Assembly (NCBI GenBank): GCA_934178345.1
Contig: CAKPQG010000006.1
Location: forward strand, 1 to 64,000
From: an uncultured Dialister sp.
GTDB lineage: Bacteria; Bacillota; Negativicutes; Veillonellales; Dialisteraceae
Direction of reading: 5' to 3'
DNA length: 64,000 bases
Part shown: one piece after another, positions 33,263 to 41,596 of the stretch
Position numbering within the stretch: position 1 is the stretch's first letter
How the letters are laid out: each line of letters opens with the position of its first letter
Notes under the pieces: generated by a model
Databases searched by the model: none
What the model saw: only the letters and a program-made list of their open reading frames with translations
Told to the model about the DNA's origin: nothing
Program-made: the position numbers and the translations under genes

Positions 33263-34072
33263 CTAGTCCCCCATCTCTTCCGCGATTTCTTCTGCGATGC
33301 GCGTGGGGATCTCTCTCCCCAACCAGATTTCTTCTGCCGCGATGGCCTGCATGACGAGCATGTACATACCATTGGCCTTGTCCGCGCGCGACGCGTCATG
33401 GAGAAGGCGGGTTTCCTTCGGATTGTAGATGATGTCGATGACTTTGGTGAAATGCCGGGCGGCTTCTTCGGAGATCGGAGAAACGCTGACCTTGGGATAC
33501 ATGCCGACCGGGGTGGCATTCACGAGAAGCGCACCTTCCGCGTCTTTTTCAAAAGAGGCGTAGTCCATGAGACGAACACGGCGCTCTTCCGCGAAGGCGC
33601 GGAAATCAGGATCCACCTTCTTCGGGTGCCGGGAGATGACGCGGATCTCTGCTGCGCCTTCGTCGAAGAGGCACTGGATGATGGCGCGCGACGCGCCGCC
33701 GTGACCGAGGACGACGGCTGTCTTCCCTTTGACATTGGCGTCGATCTTTCGAAGCGTGCGCTGGAAGCCGAAGTAGTCGGTGTTGTATCCCATGAGCTTC
33801 CCGCCTGCCTTGGCGATGGTATTCACTGCGCCGATGGTCTTCGCTTCCGGGGAAATGGCATCCAGAAAGGGAATGACATCGAGCTTGTAGGGGATGGTGA
33901 CATTCAGCCCGTCATAGGAAGCGAGGGATTCCCTGAGCGCTTCCTCGAAGTGGTCTTTGGGAATTTCGATGAGGTCATAGCGCCCGGGAATGGCGAGCTT
34001 GTGAAATAGTTTTTCATGAATTACAGGAGAAAGGCTGTGTCCGAGCACTTCTCCGATCAGTCCGAGTTTCAT
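33263..34072 (-). CDS. aroE: Shikimate 5-dehydrogenase
   Basis: A 269-residue NADP-dependent enzyme reducing 3-dehydroshikimate to shikimate. Conserved parts: GLIGEVLGHSLSPVIHEKLF, NVTIPYKLDVIPFLD with the catalytic Lys, GAVNTIA, NTDYFGFQ, the GHGGASRAI nucleotide loop, NATPVGMYPKV and NGMYMLVMQA. ATG 34072 has AAAGGAG 6 bases upstream. The reading frame stays open for another 104 codons, but that stretch is M3 and N9 repeat (the nonamers read as EPV/EPF repeats) and is not part of the protein. The final MGD and TAG come from H1. Confidence 0.95.
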   Translation of the reverse strand: MKLGLIGEVLGHSLSPVIHEKLFHKLAIPGRYDLIEIPKDHFEEALRESLASYDGLNVTIPYKLDVIPFLDAISPEAKTIGAVNTIAKAGGKLMGYNTDYFGFQRTLRKIDANVKGKTAVVLGHGGASRAIIQCLFDEGAAEIRVISRHPKKVDPDFRAFAEERRVRLMDYASFEKDAEGALLVNATPVGMYPKVSVSPISEEAARHFTKVIDIIYNPKETRLLHDASRADKANGMYMLVMQAIAAEEIWLGREIPTRIAEEIAEEMGD

Positions 34073-34543
34073 AAAAGGCTCCTTTGGGTTCTCAGGTGCA
34101 ACGGGTTCAACAGGTTCAAAGGGTTCAACAGGTTCAAAGGGTTCAACAGGGAAGGCGGCGGCTTCGCCGCCATTTGAGATGATGGTACTCTCGTATCGCC
34201 AGCCTTCCCCTCGAGGGGAAGGTGCCCCGAAGGGGCGGATAGGGCACAGGCGGTATGCAGGATAGATAGAAAGCATGTTTGCCCAATTCGTCGCCAGCGA
34301 AAGCACCCTAACCACCGCTGGCGCGGTCCCCCTTCCCCGATGGGGAAGGCTAAGCAGAGCGTCACTTCGCGCCGAGTATATCATGGGCGATGACCGTTTG
34401 AGACGTTAGACTTGGAGACCAAGAGACTTTGGAAGGCAGAAGTCTGATAGTCTCCCCGTCTCTCAGTCTCCTAGTCTCCCAGTCTTCTAGTCTCCTAATC
34501 CCTAATCCCTAATCCCTAGCCACCAGCTACCAGTCACCAGCCA
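34073..34543. repeat. Gap pheA-aroE: nonamer array, M3 element, octamers
   Basis: No gene seen. A clean N9 array (34085-34153, about seven units alternating GGTTCAACA and GGTTCAAAG), a U hairpin (34155-34172), a full M3 element (34201-34359), O8 octamers (34400-34495, TCTCAGTCTCCTAGTCTCC..) and H1 (34495-34548). Confidence 0.85.
34201..34359. mobile_element. M3: ~160-bp MITE-like inverted-repeat element
   Basis: Left arm AGCCTTCCCCTCGAGGGGAA.., right arm ..CCCCGATGGGGAAGGCT. Imperfect arms of ~55 bp carry nested hairpins (GCCCCGAAGGGGC, GGATAGGGCAC / CACCCTAACC). No coding capacity. A second full copy is at 41242-41399; arm fragments are at 6884-6930, 50345-50405, 56719-56745 and 62166-62225. 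Confidence 0.75.
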
Positions 34544-35377
34544 CTATCTCTTACACGACGGATAATTTCCTAAAACCTTGAAGTACGTGCACATAGAAGC
34601 GAGGCCGTGGAGTGTCTGCGCATTGGAGGGGTCGTGGATACGGCCTTTGACATCGATGTGGAAGAAGTACTCGAAGGGACGGCCTTCCATGGGGCGGGAC
34701 TCGAGGTGGGTCATATTCATGCCGCCGTAGAAGAAGTAGCCGAGGACATGGTAGAGGGCGCCCGGCTCATGCTTGACAGAGATGACGAGGGTGATCTTAT
34801 CCGCGTCTTCAGCGATTTCCATCTTCGGCGCGATGATGAAGAAACGGGTGTAGTTGCTCGCATTGAAATAGATATTTTCCGCGAGGACGGAGAGCCCGTA
34901 GAGGCGGGCCGCGGTGCGGCTGGCGACAGCGGCCTGATTCTTCTTGCCGTCCTCGGCGACACGCTCGGCGCTCCGAGATGTGGAGAAATACGGCTCGAGC
35001 GTCCAGTCTCTGTGCTCATTGAAGAAGGGGCGGCACTGACGGAAGCCCTGCGGGTGGGAGTAGACGGTATCGATATCGTCCAAGGTCGCTCCGGGAATGC
35101 CCAGAAGGTTGTGCTCGATCTTCACCAGCTGCTCTCCGACGACGGCGCAGTCGTATTTCTGAATGAGGTCGTAGACTTCGGTGATGCCGCCGGTCGAGGA
35201 ATTCTCGATGGGGACAACGCCGTAATCGATGCTGCCGTCTTTCACGGCTTTCACGACGTCTTCAAATAAAGGGAAATAGGATTCTTCTCGTTCTTTGTTG
35301 CCGAATTGCTGCTCCATGGCTTCATAGGTATAGGAACCTTTCGCGCCATAGCAGCCGACTTTGAGTGTACGTGTCAT
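34544..35377 (-). CDS. pheA: Prephenate dehydratase
   Basis: A 277-residue enzyme converting prephenate to phenylpyruvate in phenylalanine synthesis. Catalytic domain: YGAKGSYTYEAMEQ, VVPIENSSTGGITEVYDLI, VYSHPQGFRQC, and AAVASRTAARLYGL. A C-terminal ACT domain (ITLVISVKHEPGALYHVLGYFFYGGMNMTHLESRPMEGRPFEYFFHID) carries the ESRP motif for Phe feedback binding. No chorismate mutase domain is fused. TTTTGGAGG precedes the ATG. The TAG is the first base set of an H1 array. Confidence 0.95.
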   Translation of the reverse strand: MTRTLKVGCYGAKGSYTYEAMEQQFGNKEREESYFPLFEDVVKAVKDGSIDYGVVPIENSSTGGITEVYDLIQKYDCAVVGEQLVKIEHNLLGIPGATLDDIDTVYSHPQGFRQCRPFFNEHRDWTLEPYFSTSRSAERVAEDGKKNQAAVASRTAARLYGLSVLAENIYFNASNYTRFFIIAPKMEIAEDADKITLVISVKHEPGALYHVLGYFFYGGMNMTHLESRPMEGRPFEYFFHIDVKGRIHDPSNAQTLHGLASMCTYFKVLGNYPSCKR

Positions 35378-35593
35378 AGGATGCCTCCAAAAAAGTCAGG
35401 GTTAGCCCCGGGGACGTGCCGTCCCTTGATTGCGTGCGAAAGAGGTTCAGCGGGTTCTATAGGTTCACGAGGTTCAAAGGGGTTGGTGCGGCGCATAAAA
35501 ATCAGAAGCGCCGCGGAGGTTTGAAACTAGCGGTTTTCTCGTATCGCAAACCTAATCCCTAGCTACTCATCCCTAGTCACCAGTCCCTAGCCA
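35378..35593. repeat. Gap aroC-pheA: A, N9, R, H1 modules
   Basis: A (35398-35440), N9 (35446-35480), R (35487-35520), the GGAGGTTTGAAAC module (35515-35553) and H1 (35555-35605). This is the cleanest example of the standard module order. Confidence 0.85.
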
Positions 35594-36679
35594 CTAGTCA
35601 CCAGTCGCCAATATCTCGTCCAGAATGACAAGTGCCGCGGCGGTCTCGATGACGGGGATCGCGCGGGGGATGATACAGGGGTCGTGACGGCCGCCGATGG
35701 TGAGAAGGGTGTCCTTCTTTTCCGCGAGGTTCACGGTGGGCTGGGGTTTTCCGATCGAGGCAGTCGGCTTGACGGCGAGACGGAAAATCACGGGGCTGCC
35801 ACTGGAGATGCCGCCCAAAATACCGCCATTGTGGTTGGTCGTTGTTTCCACCTTCCCTTTGGCCCAGTGCATGCAGTCATTGGCCGCCGAGCCTTTCATT
35901 GCCGCAAGGCCGAATCCGTCGCCAAATTCGATGCCTTTCACGGCGGGGATGGAGAACATCATGTGGGACAGCTCGCTCTCGAGCGAATCGAAGAAGGGAT
36001 CGCCAAGGCCTGCCGGAAGGCCGGTCACCATGCATTCGACGATACCGCCAACGGAATCACCTTCCGCCTTGGCATCGAGGATGGCTTCTTCCATCTTCAC
36101 GCCGATGTCTTTGGTAAGGACGGGGAGCTTCTCTTTGCGAAGAGAAGCAAAGGTTTCCTCACTCTCGCCCAAAGGGTCGAAGCGGCGGTCTTCGATCCCC
36201 GCGATGCGGGTGACATGTGCGCCGATGTGGATGCCCTTGGCGGAGAGCACCTGCCGGGCGATGGAGCCTGAAAAGGTTAAGGGGGCGGTGATACGGCCGG
36301 AGAAATGTCCGCCGCCGCGGTAGTCATTGAAGCCGCCGTATTTCACATGGCCGGTATAGTCGGCGTGCCCGGGGCGCATATTGTCTTTCAGGATGTCATA
36401 GTCCTTCGAGTGCTGGTTGCCATTGCGGATCTCCATCGCGAGCGGTGTCCCCGTCGTGTGGTCATTGAAATAACCGGAGAGGATTTCAAAAGCATCCTTC
36501 TCCTTGCGCGGGGTCGCCAGCGCACTGCTGCCCGGAGCGCGGCGCGCCATATCCCGGCGCACGGCGTCCCAGTCGATGGAAATCCCTGCGGGAAGTCCGT
36601 CGATCACGCAACCGATGGCCACGCCATGGGATTCACCGAAAATGGTGACTTTCAGTTTTTGTCCGAATGTATTGCTCAT
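35594..36679 (-). CDS. aroC: Chorismate synthase
   Basis: A 361-residue FMN-dependent enzyme that forms chorismate from EPSP. Signatures: GESHGVAIGCVIDGLPAGI, RRAPGSS, GRITAPLTFSGSIARQ, DSVGGIVECMVTGLPAGLGDP, and NHNGGILGGISSGSPVIFRLAVKPT. RHDPCIIPRA is near the end. The ATG has AAAGGA upstream. The last four residues ATGD and the TAG are encoded by an H1 heptad array (GCG ACT GGT GAC TAG). Confidence 0.97.
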   Translation of the reverse strand: MSNTFGQKLKVTIFGESHGVAIGCVIDGLPAGISIDWDAVRRDMARRAPGSSALATPRKEKDAFEILSGYFNDHTTGTPLAMEIRNGNQHSKDYDILKDNMRPGHADYTGHVKYGGFNDYRGGGHFSGRITAPLTFSGSIARQVLSAKGIHIGAHVTRIAGIEDRRFDPLGESEETFASLRKEKLPVLTKDIGVKMEEAILDAKAEGDSVGGIVECMVTGLPAGLGDPFFDSLESELSHMMFSIPAVKGIEFGDGFGLAAMKGSAANDCMHWAKGKVETTTNHNGGILGGISSGSPVIFRLAVKPTASIGKPQPTVNLAEKKDTLLTIGGRHDPCIIPRAIPVIETAAALVILDEILATGD

Positions 36680-37140
36680 AGAATATGTCCTTTGATGGGT
36701 TCAGGGTTCAGGGTTCAGGGTTCAGGGTTGTGGTGGCGGCTTCGCCGCGAGTATATATGAGGCGATGCCCGAAGGTGGTATTTAGTCACCAGTCACTTGG
36801 GGCTCCTAATCCCTAGCCACTCATCCCTGCTTTCAAACTTCGGGGTTCGGGGTTGTGGTGGCGGCTTCGCCGCAATTTTTAGACTATGATGTTCTCGTAT
36901 CGTTATTTCGAGCGTAGCCGAGAAATCTCTATTGCAGTACGGAAACCAAGGAAACACTGATTAAATCGTTGTCAGATTTAATCAGCGTTTCCCCAGCATG
37001 TATGCGCCATTCAATAAACGAAGTTTTGGTGCTACGTTGTTCTGCTATCTCGTACTTACTGCTTACCGATGTGCAAGAAAGATTTCTCGCTTCGCTCGAA
37101 ATGACGATACGGGAGTCTGATGTTTTCCAGTCACCAGTCA
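36680..37140. repeat. Gap aroA-aroC: U hairpins, H1 arrays, short M1
   Basis: No gene seen. GGTTCAG units (36694-36728), two U hairpins (36732-36750, 36858-36878), G hairpin, H1 (36784-36830), a module with TTTCGAGCGTAGCCGAGAAATC (36904-36930), the short M1 palindrome (36948-36995), another TTTCTCGCTTCGCTCGAAATGACG module (37081-37112) and H1 from 37129 into aroA. Confidence 0.8.
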
Positions 37141-38415
37141 CTAGTCACCAGTCACTATCCCCCCGACCCGCTTGAAATCCTCCCAGAATGTCGGGTACGA
37201 TTTCCGAACGCTTTCCGCGCCTTCGATGGTCAGAGGCGCACTGCATTTGGCAGAGACCGCAGCAAGGGCCATGGCGATGCGGTGGTCGTTCCACGAGGAG
37301 ACGGCGCCGCCGGTGAGGTGGTCCCGACCGCGGATCAAGAGGCCGTCCGGCTTTTCTTCGATGTCCGCGCCGAGCTTCGTGAGCTCGACAGCCATCGCGT
37401 GGAGGCGGTCGCACTCTTTCAGGCGGACGCGAGAGGCATGAATGATCTCGGTCGTCCCTTCGCTGACAGCGGCGAGAGCTGCGAGCGCAGGCACGAGGTC
37501 AGGGCAGTCTTCGGCATCGATGGTGGTGCCGTGTGTCTTCGATGGTTTCGCGGAAACGAGTCCCTCTGCCTCGGTGATGTCGCCGCCCATCGCGCGAAGG
37601 ATGGCAAGGATAGCCTTGTCGCCCTGTTTCGATGCACGCGAGAGCCCTTTCAGTGTGATTTCCTTCCCGGAAAGGCCGGCCACGAGCCAGAAGGCCGCCT
37701 GCGAATAGTCGCCTTCGACGGCAAAGGTGCCGCTCCGGTAGGACTGCCCGCCCGGGATTTCATAAAGCTCAGGGCTCTTCTCGTGGATAGTGATGCCATG
37801 ACGGGCCAGCGTATCCAGTGTCATATCGACATAGCTCTTCGACTCGAGCGTGGTCGTGCTGATGAGTACGGAGTCATCAGCGGCAAGCGGCAGTGCGAAG
37901 AGGAGGCCGGTGAAGAACTGCGAGCTGACATCTCCGGGAAGCGCGTAGCGTCCGCCGGGAAGCGACCCTTTGACCGTGAGAGGAAGGCCGCCCCGGTTGC
38001 CGAAGGAAATGCCCTTCTCGTCAAAGATCCCGTAGTACGGTGTCAGCGGACGCTCCGAGAGGCGGCCATGCCCCTCATAGCGGACGGTATTCCCGGAAAT
38101 GAGGCCGAGTGGGATAAGGAAACGCAGCGTCGAGCCGGACTCACCTGCATCGGCTTCGAGCAGTCCTTCCTTTTGAGAAAGGCCGCCGGAAATATGGAAG
38201 GTGAGGCCGTCTTCGGAGACCTCTTCTGTAAAATGCGCGCCCATCCGCGAAAGGATGCGGACGGTGGCTTCGATATCCTGTGACGGGGTCACGCCGGAGA
38301 GCGTCGTTTCCCCCTTGGCAAGCGCTGCAGCGATCAGCTCGCGATGCGTCATGCTTTTCGAGGACGGCACGCGGAGCACGCCGGAAAGCGGCGTGGGGGT
38401 GATGGTGATATGCAT
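37141..38415 (-). CDS. aroA: 3-phosphoshikimate 1-carboxyvinyltransferase (EPSP synthase)
   Basis: A 424-residue enzyme transferring enolpyruvate from PEP to shikimate-3-phosphate. Motifs: VPSSKSMTHRELIAAALA, ESGSTLRFLIPL (the GNAGTxxR-type region reads ESGSTLRF, as in class II-like EPSP synthases), DVSSQFFTGLLFALPL, EGDYSQAAFWL, DCPDLVPALAALAA, and WNDHRIAMALA. The class II-like region may lower glyphosate sensitivity. The start has CAAGGAG 7 bases upstream. The last residues VTGD and TAG are H1-derived. Confidence 0.95.
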   Translation of the reverse strand: MHITITPTPLSGVLRVPSSKSMTHRELIAAALAKGETTLSGVTPSQDIEATVRILSRMGAHFTEEVSEDGLTFHISGGLSQKEGLLEADAGESGSTLRFLIPLGLISGNTVRYEGHGRLSERPLTPYYGIFDEKGISFGNRGGLPLTVKGSLPGGRYALPGDVSSQFFTGLLFALPLAADDSVLISTTTLESKSYVDMTLDTLARHGITIHEKSPELYEIPGGQSYRSGTFAVEGDYSQAAFWLVAGLSGKEITLKGLSRASKQGDKAILAILRAMGGDITEAEGLVSAKPSKTHGTTIDAEDCPDLVPALAALAAVSEGTTEIIHASRVRLKECDRLHAMAVELTKLGADIEEKPDGLLIRGRDHLTGGAVSSWNDHRIAMALAAVSAKCSAPLTIEGAESVRKSYPTFWEDFKRVGGIVTGD

Positions 38416-39119
38416 AGTAGTACTCCTTGGGGAAAAGGGTTCGGGGTTAGCCCCTCGGGCGTGGTGCCCTTTGATTCCGTTTGAAAGCTTCGCTTGAATG
38501 AGAAATTAGAAATGAGAAATTAGAAATGGTGGTGCGGCGCATAAAAACATAGAAGCGCCGCAGAGTATAAATAGGGCGATGCTCGAAAGTGGCATTTAAG
38601 TCACCAGTCACCAGTCACTCCTAATCCCCAATCCCTAATCCCTAGCCACTCATCCCTGCTTTCAAACTTCAGAGTTCAGGGTTAACTCATCGGGCGAGTT
38701 GCCCTTTGATTGCGTGTGAAAGAGGTTCAGCGGGTTCAACAGGTTCAGAGGGTTCAACGGGGAAGGTGCGGCGCAAAAAAATAATGAAGCGCCGCGGAAT
38801 ATTGGAATGAATTTAAAACGCGTCCCCCCTTGGAGAAGGGGGCGGCCAAAGGCCGGGATAGACTGCCCCGAAGGGGCAGAACTCTGCAGAATGGTAAAGC
38901 GAACATACTGGATAACAGGTAAAAGGTCTGACACAGACGAGGTGAACCCCGCTACGATGAATTGTGCCTCTTCGAGGCACTCTATCCTGCGCCTTTGGCG
39001 CGGCCCTTCTCCAAGGGCCTGCTCAGATGAGAGGAATCACGCTGTACGCAAACCCAATCCCTAATCCCTAGCCACTCATCCCTGCTTTCAAACGTCAAGG
39101 AGCCCTTGAACCCCTTCTT
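38416..39119. repeat. 704-bp gap aroB-aroA: two module sets and an M2 element
   Basis: No gene seen. A (38448-38485), H2 (38495-38527), R (38531-38565), G, H1 (38597-38655), then a second set: A (38678-38715), N9 (38726-38760), R (38765-38800), a full M2 element (38822-39026) and H1 (39054-39086). Confidence 0.85.
38822..39026. mobile_element. M2: ~205-bp MITE-like inverted-repeat element
   Basis: Left arm CCCCCCTTGGAGAAGGGGGC..GGCCGGGATAGACTGCCCC and right arm ..GAGGCACTCTATCCTGCGCC..TTCTCCAAGGG form imperfect ~60-bp terminal repeats with nested small hairpins. Other copies: 1261-1461, 43738-44044 (interrupted by a terminator) and 55300-55529. A lone right half is at 17931-18005. Confidence 0.75.
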
Positions 39120-40187
39120 TTATTCCGTCACGATCCAATCCCCGAGTTCTTCTGTCGGGACTTTCACGAGTTCAGCGCGACCGATTTCTTTCATGACGAC
39201 CAACGTGATTTCTTTGCCGCGGCGCTTCTTATCGTGCAGCACATGCGGGATGAGTTCATTGGCCGGGACGCCGATGGCGGTCGGAAGAGCAAGCTTCTTC
39301 AGGACGGCGCGCAGGCGGTCGGTACATCCGATTTCCGTATAGCCGAGCTTTTCACTCTGCGCGGAGAGGAGACTCATGCCGATCGCGACACCTTCGCCGT
39401 GGGTGTAGGTGTTGTAGTGGAAGTAACGCTCGATGGCATGGCCGATGGTGTGACCGAAGTTCAGCATCTGCCGGCTGCCATTGTCGTACTGGTCTTCTTC
39501 TACGAATTTCGTCTTCTGCAGGACGCTCCGCAGGATGATTTCCTCGATGTTCTTCTCCAGATCTTCCTCCGTCTCGATGGACTCGAAGAGCTCGAAAAGC
39601 TCACGGTCGCCGATGCATCCGTACTTCACCGCTTCGGCCAGACCGTCATGCACATAGCGGGGCGGCAGGGTGGACAGCAGGTCGGGATCGATGAAGACGC
39701 CCTTGGGCTGATAGAACGCGCCTGCCAGATTCTTCCCACTCGGAAGATCGATAGCGACCTTGCCGCCGACGGAGCTGTCGATCTGCGCCAGGATGGTGGT
39801 CGGGATCTGGAAGAAATCAATGCCTCTCATGTAGGAGGCAGCGGCAAATCCCCCGAGATCCCCCGGGACGCCGCCGGAGAGCGTCACGAGTGCATCGCTT
39901 CTTGACATGTCAAAACCGGCAAGCGCCTCCAGTACATCACCGAAGACGCGGAGATTCTTGCTGGCTTCCCCTGCCGGTATGGCGATCACCTTCACGTCAA
40001 AGCCGGCGCCCTTTAGGATCTCTCTGATCCTTTCTCCATAGATGCGGCGCACATGATCATCCGTCACGACGGCGATCTTCTCCGCCTTCGTCAGCTGTCT
40101 CAGCTTTTCACCGACGCTCGAAAGAAGACCTCGCCCAATCTCGATCCGGTACGAATCACTTCCTAAATCAACCTTCACTGTCTTCAT
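39120..40187 (-). CDS. aroB: 3-dehydroquinate synthase
   Basis: A 355-residue NAD- and metal-dependent cyclase, second step of the shikimate pathway. Visible: VVTDDHVRRIYGERI, GGVPGDLGGFAAASYMRGIDFFQIPTTILAQIDSSVGGKVAIDLP, GKNLAGAFYQPKGVFID, LAEAVKYGCI, LNFGHTIGHAIE (metal His) and HGEGVAIGM. Start 40187 has GGAGGGA 10 bases upstream and lies inside the tyrA gene, a 20-bp overlap. Translational coupling with tyrA is likely. Confidence 0.96.
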   Translation of the reverse strand: MKTVKVDLGSDSYRIEIGRGLLSSVGEKLRQLTKAEKIAVVTDDHVRRIYGERIREILKGAGFDVKVIAIPAGEASKNLRVFGDVLEALAGFDMSRSDALVTLSGGVPGDLGGFAAASYMRGIDFFQIPTTILAQIDSSVGGKVAIDLPSGKNLAGAFYQPKGVFIDPDLLSTLPPRYVHDGLAEAVKYGCIGDRELFELFESIETEEDLEKNIEEIILRSVLQKTKFVEEDQYDNGSRQMLNFGHTIGHAIERYFHYNTYTHGEGVAIGMSLLSAQSEKLGYTEIGCTDRLRAVLKKLALPTAIGVPANELIPHVLHDKKRRGKEITLVVMKEIGRAELVKVPTEELGDWIVTE

Positions 40188-41037
40188 GCATGAGTTCCCT
40201 CCTTCGTCTGCCTGCCTCATTCAGAAAATCCTCCATCCCCTCGCTGTCCTCTCTCTCGATCGCATCCCGCAGCACCTGCAGCTTCTCGCTGAAGCGATCG
40301 ATCTCATCCAGCAGCTTCTGCCGGTTCGACAGGAAAAGCGATGTCCACAGACGGCCATTGATATCCGCCACGCGTGTCTCATCGCGGAAGGAGCCGCCCA
40401 TGAAATACTTCGTCTCTGTATTATAGGACTCGCTCTGGATGAGCGCCGTCGCGATGACATGCGTGAGATCGCTCGTGTAAGCGATCGCGCGGTCATGCGC
40501 ATCGGCCGTCACCTTCGGCACATGCCGGCAGCCGAGCGCGCGCGCCATCTCCTCGATGAACGCGATGTGCGAAACGCTGTTTCCCTCCTGCGGGATGATG
40601 ACATAGTTCGCGCCGAGGAAAATCTCTGCGTCCGACTGCGAGAGTCCTGCGCCTTCATGCCCGCACATCGGATGCCCGCTGATGAAATCCATCCCTTTCG
40701 GGAGCTTCGCCTGGATCTTTTCCGCGAAATCATTCTTCACGCCGGCGATGTCTGTCAGCACGGCATCCTTCTTCAAAAGGCCGAGTTTCTTTTCAATGAA
40801 TGCCATCGTCCCCTTTTCCGGCGTGCAGAAAATGACGATGTCTGCGTCTTTCAGATCCTCTTCGGAAATCGAATCCACGATCCCCATCCGAAGCGCCTCC
40901 TGCGCGACGCTGGCCGTGCGGTTGATCCCGATGACGCGGCTGCCGATGGCCTTGAAACGTTTGGCGAAAGAACCGCCCATCAGTCCAAGACCGATGACGG
41001 CGATTGTAAAGTGGCTAAAGTCGTGATTGCTGTCCAT
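40168..41037 (-). CDS. tyrA: Prephenate dehydrogenase
   Basis: A 289-residue NAD(P)-dependent enzyme converting prephenate to 4-hydroxyphenylpyruvate for tyrosine. Rossmann GLGLMGGSFAKRFKAIG, VIFCTPEKG, TDIAGVKNDF, the substrate-binding SGHPMCGHEGAGLSQSDA, and SDLTHVIATALI, GGSFRDETRVA. There is no C-terminal ACT domain, so feedback is probably exerted elsewhere (DAHP synthase, leader attenuation). The ribosome site before ATG 41037 is weak (AAAGAG). A promoter made with an N9 repeat unit lies upstream (41080-41109). Confidence 0.93.
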   Translation of the reverse strand: MDSNHDFSHFTIAVIGLGLMGGSFAKRFKAIGSRVIGINRTASVAQEALRMGIVDSISEEDLKDADIVIFCTPEKGTMAFIEKKLGLLKKDAVLTDIAGVKNDFAEKIQAKLPKGMDFISGHPMCGHEGAGLSQSDAEIFLGANYVIIPQEGNSVSHIAFIEEMARALGCRHVPKVTADAHDRAIAYTSDLTHVIATALIQSESYNTETKYFMGGSFRDETRVADINGRLWTSLFLSNRQKLLDEIDRFSEKLQVLRDAIEREDSEGMEDFLNEAGRRRRELMHEDSEG

Positions 41038-41596
41038 GTGTGTGCTCTTTTCTATTGAAATCGTGTTGCTATGGTCATTGTAATATATGAGAGGGAGCGG
41101 GTTCAAGGGTTAGCCCGTGGGGCGTGCTGTCCCTTGATTGTTTGTGAAAGAGGGGGAGCAGGTTCAAAAGGGTTCATCAGGTTCAAAGGGGGAAGGTGGC
41201 GGCTTCGCCGCCATGTTAGATGATGGTATTCTCGCATCATCAGCCTTCCCCTCGAGGGGAAGGTGCCCCGTAGGGGCGGATAGGGCACCGGCGGTATGAA
41301 AGAGAGCGGGAAGGAGCGTCTCAAGTCGACGATTTAAGAAAGCACCCTATCCACCGCTCTGCGGTCCCCCTTCCCCATGCGGGGAAGGCTTAGGCGGAGC
41401 GACGCTTCGCGTCGATTTTTATAAAGGGCGATGCCCGAAGGTCTGCGGATAACAGGTTTCCCGTTTGGGATTTTCTGACATCGTACTTCTGACCGCGAAT
41501 GACAAAGATTTCTCGCTTACGCTCGAAATGACGATACGAGAGTCTGCCATCTCCCAGTCACCAGTCACTAGTCCCTAGTCACCAGTCACTCATCCC
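41038..41596. repeat. Gap aroF-tyrA: A, N9, U, M3 and H1 modules
   Basis: No gene seen. A (41104-41140), N9 (41158-41195), U (41203-41218), full M3 (41242-41399), G hairpin (41425-41440), a module with AACAGGTTTCCCGTTTGGGA (41448-41467; also at 59990-60009), TTTCTCGCTTACGCTCGAAATGACG (41510-41535) and H1 (41556-41598). Confidence 0.8.
41080..41109 (-). promoter_or_regulatory. Probable internal promoter of tyrA
   Basis: On the minus strand TTGAAC (about 41100-41106) is followed after 18 bases by TACAAT (about 41076-41081). The -35 hexamer is an N9 repeat unit (TTGAACCCG). It would drive tyrA and downstream aro genes independently of the attenuator before aroF. Confidence 0.55.

Noticed and set aside
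34073..34384. N-terminal extension of AroE with EPV/EPF repeats
   Set aside because: It is the N9 array and M3 element read in frame; the true start at 34072 has a good ribosome site and matches the family N-terminus.
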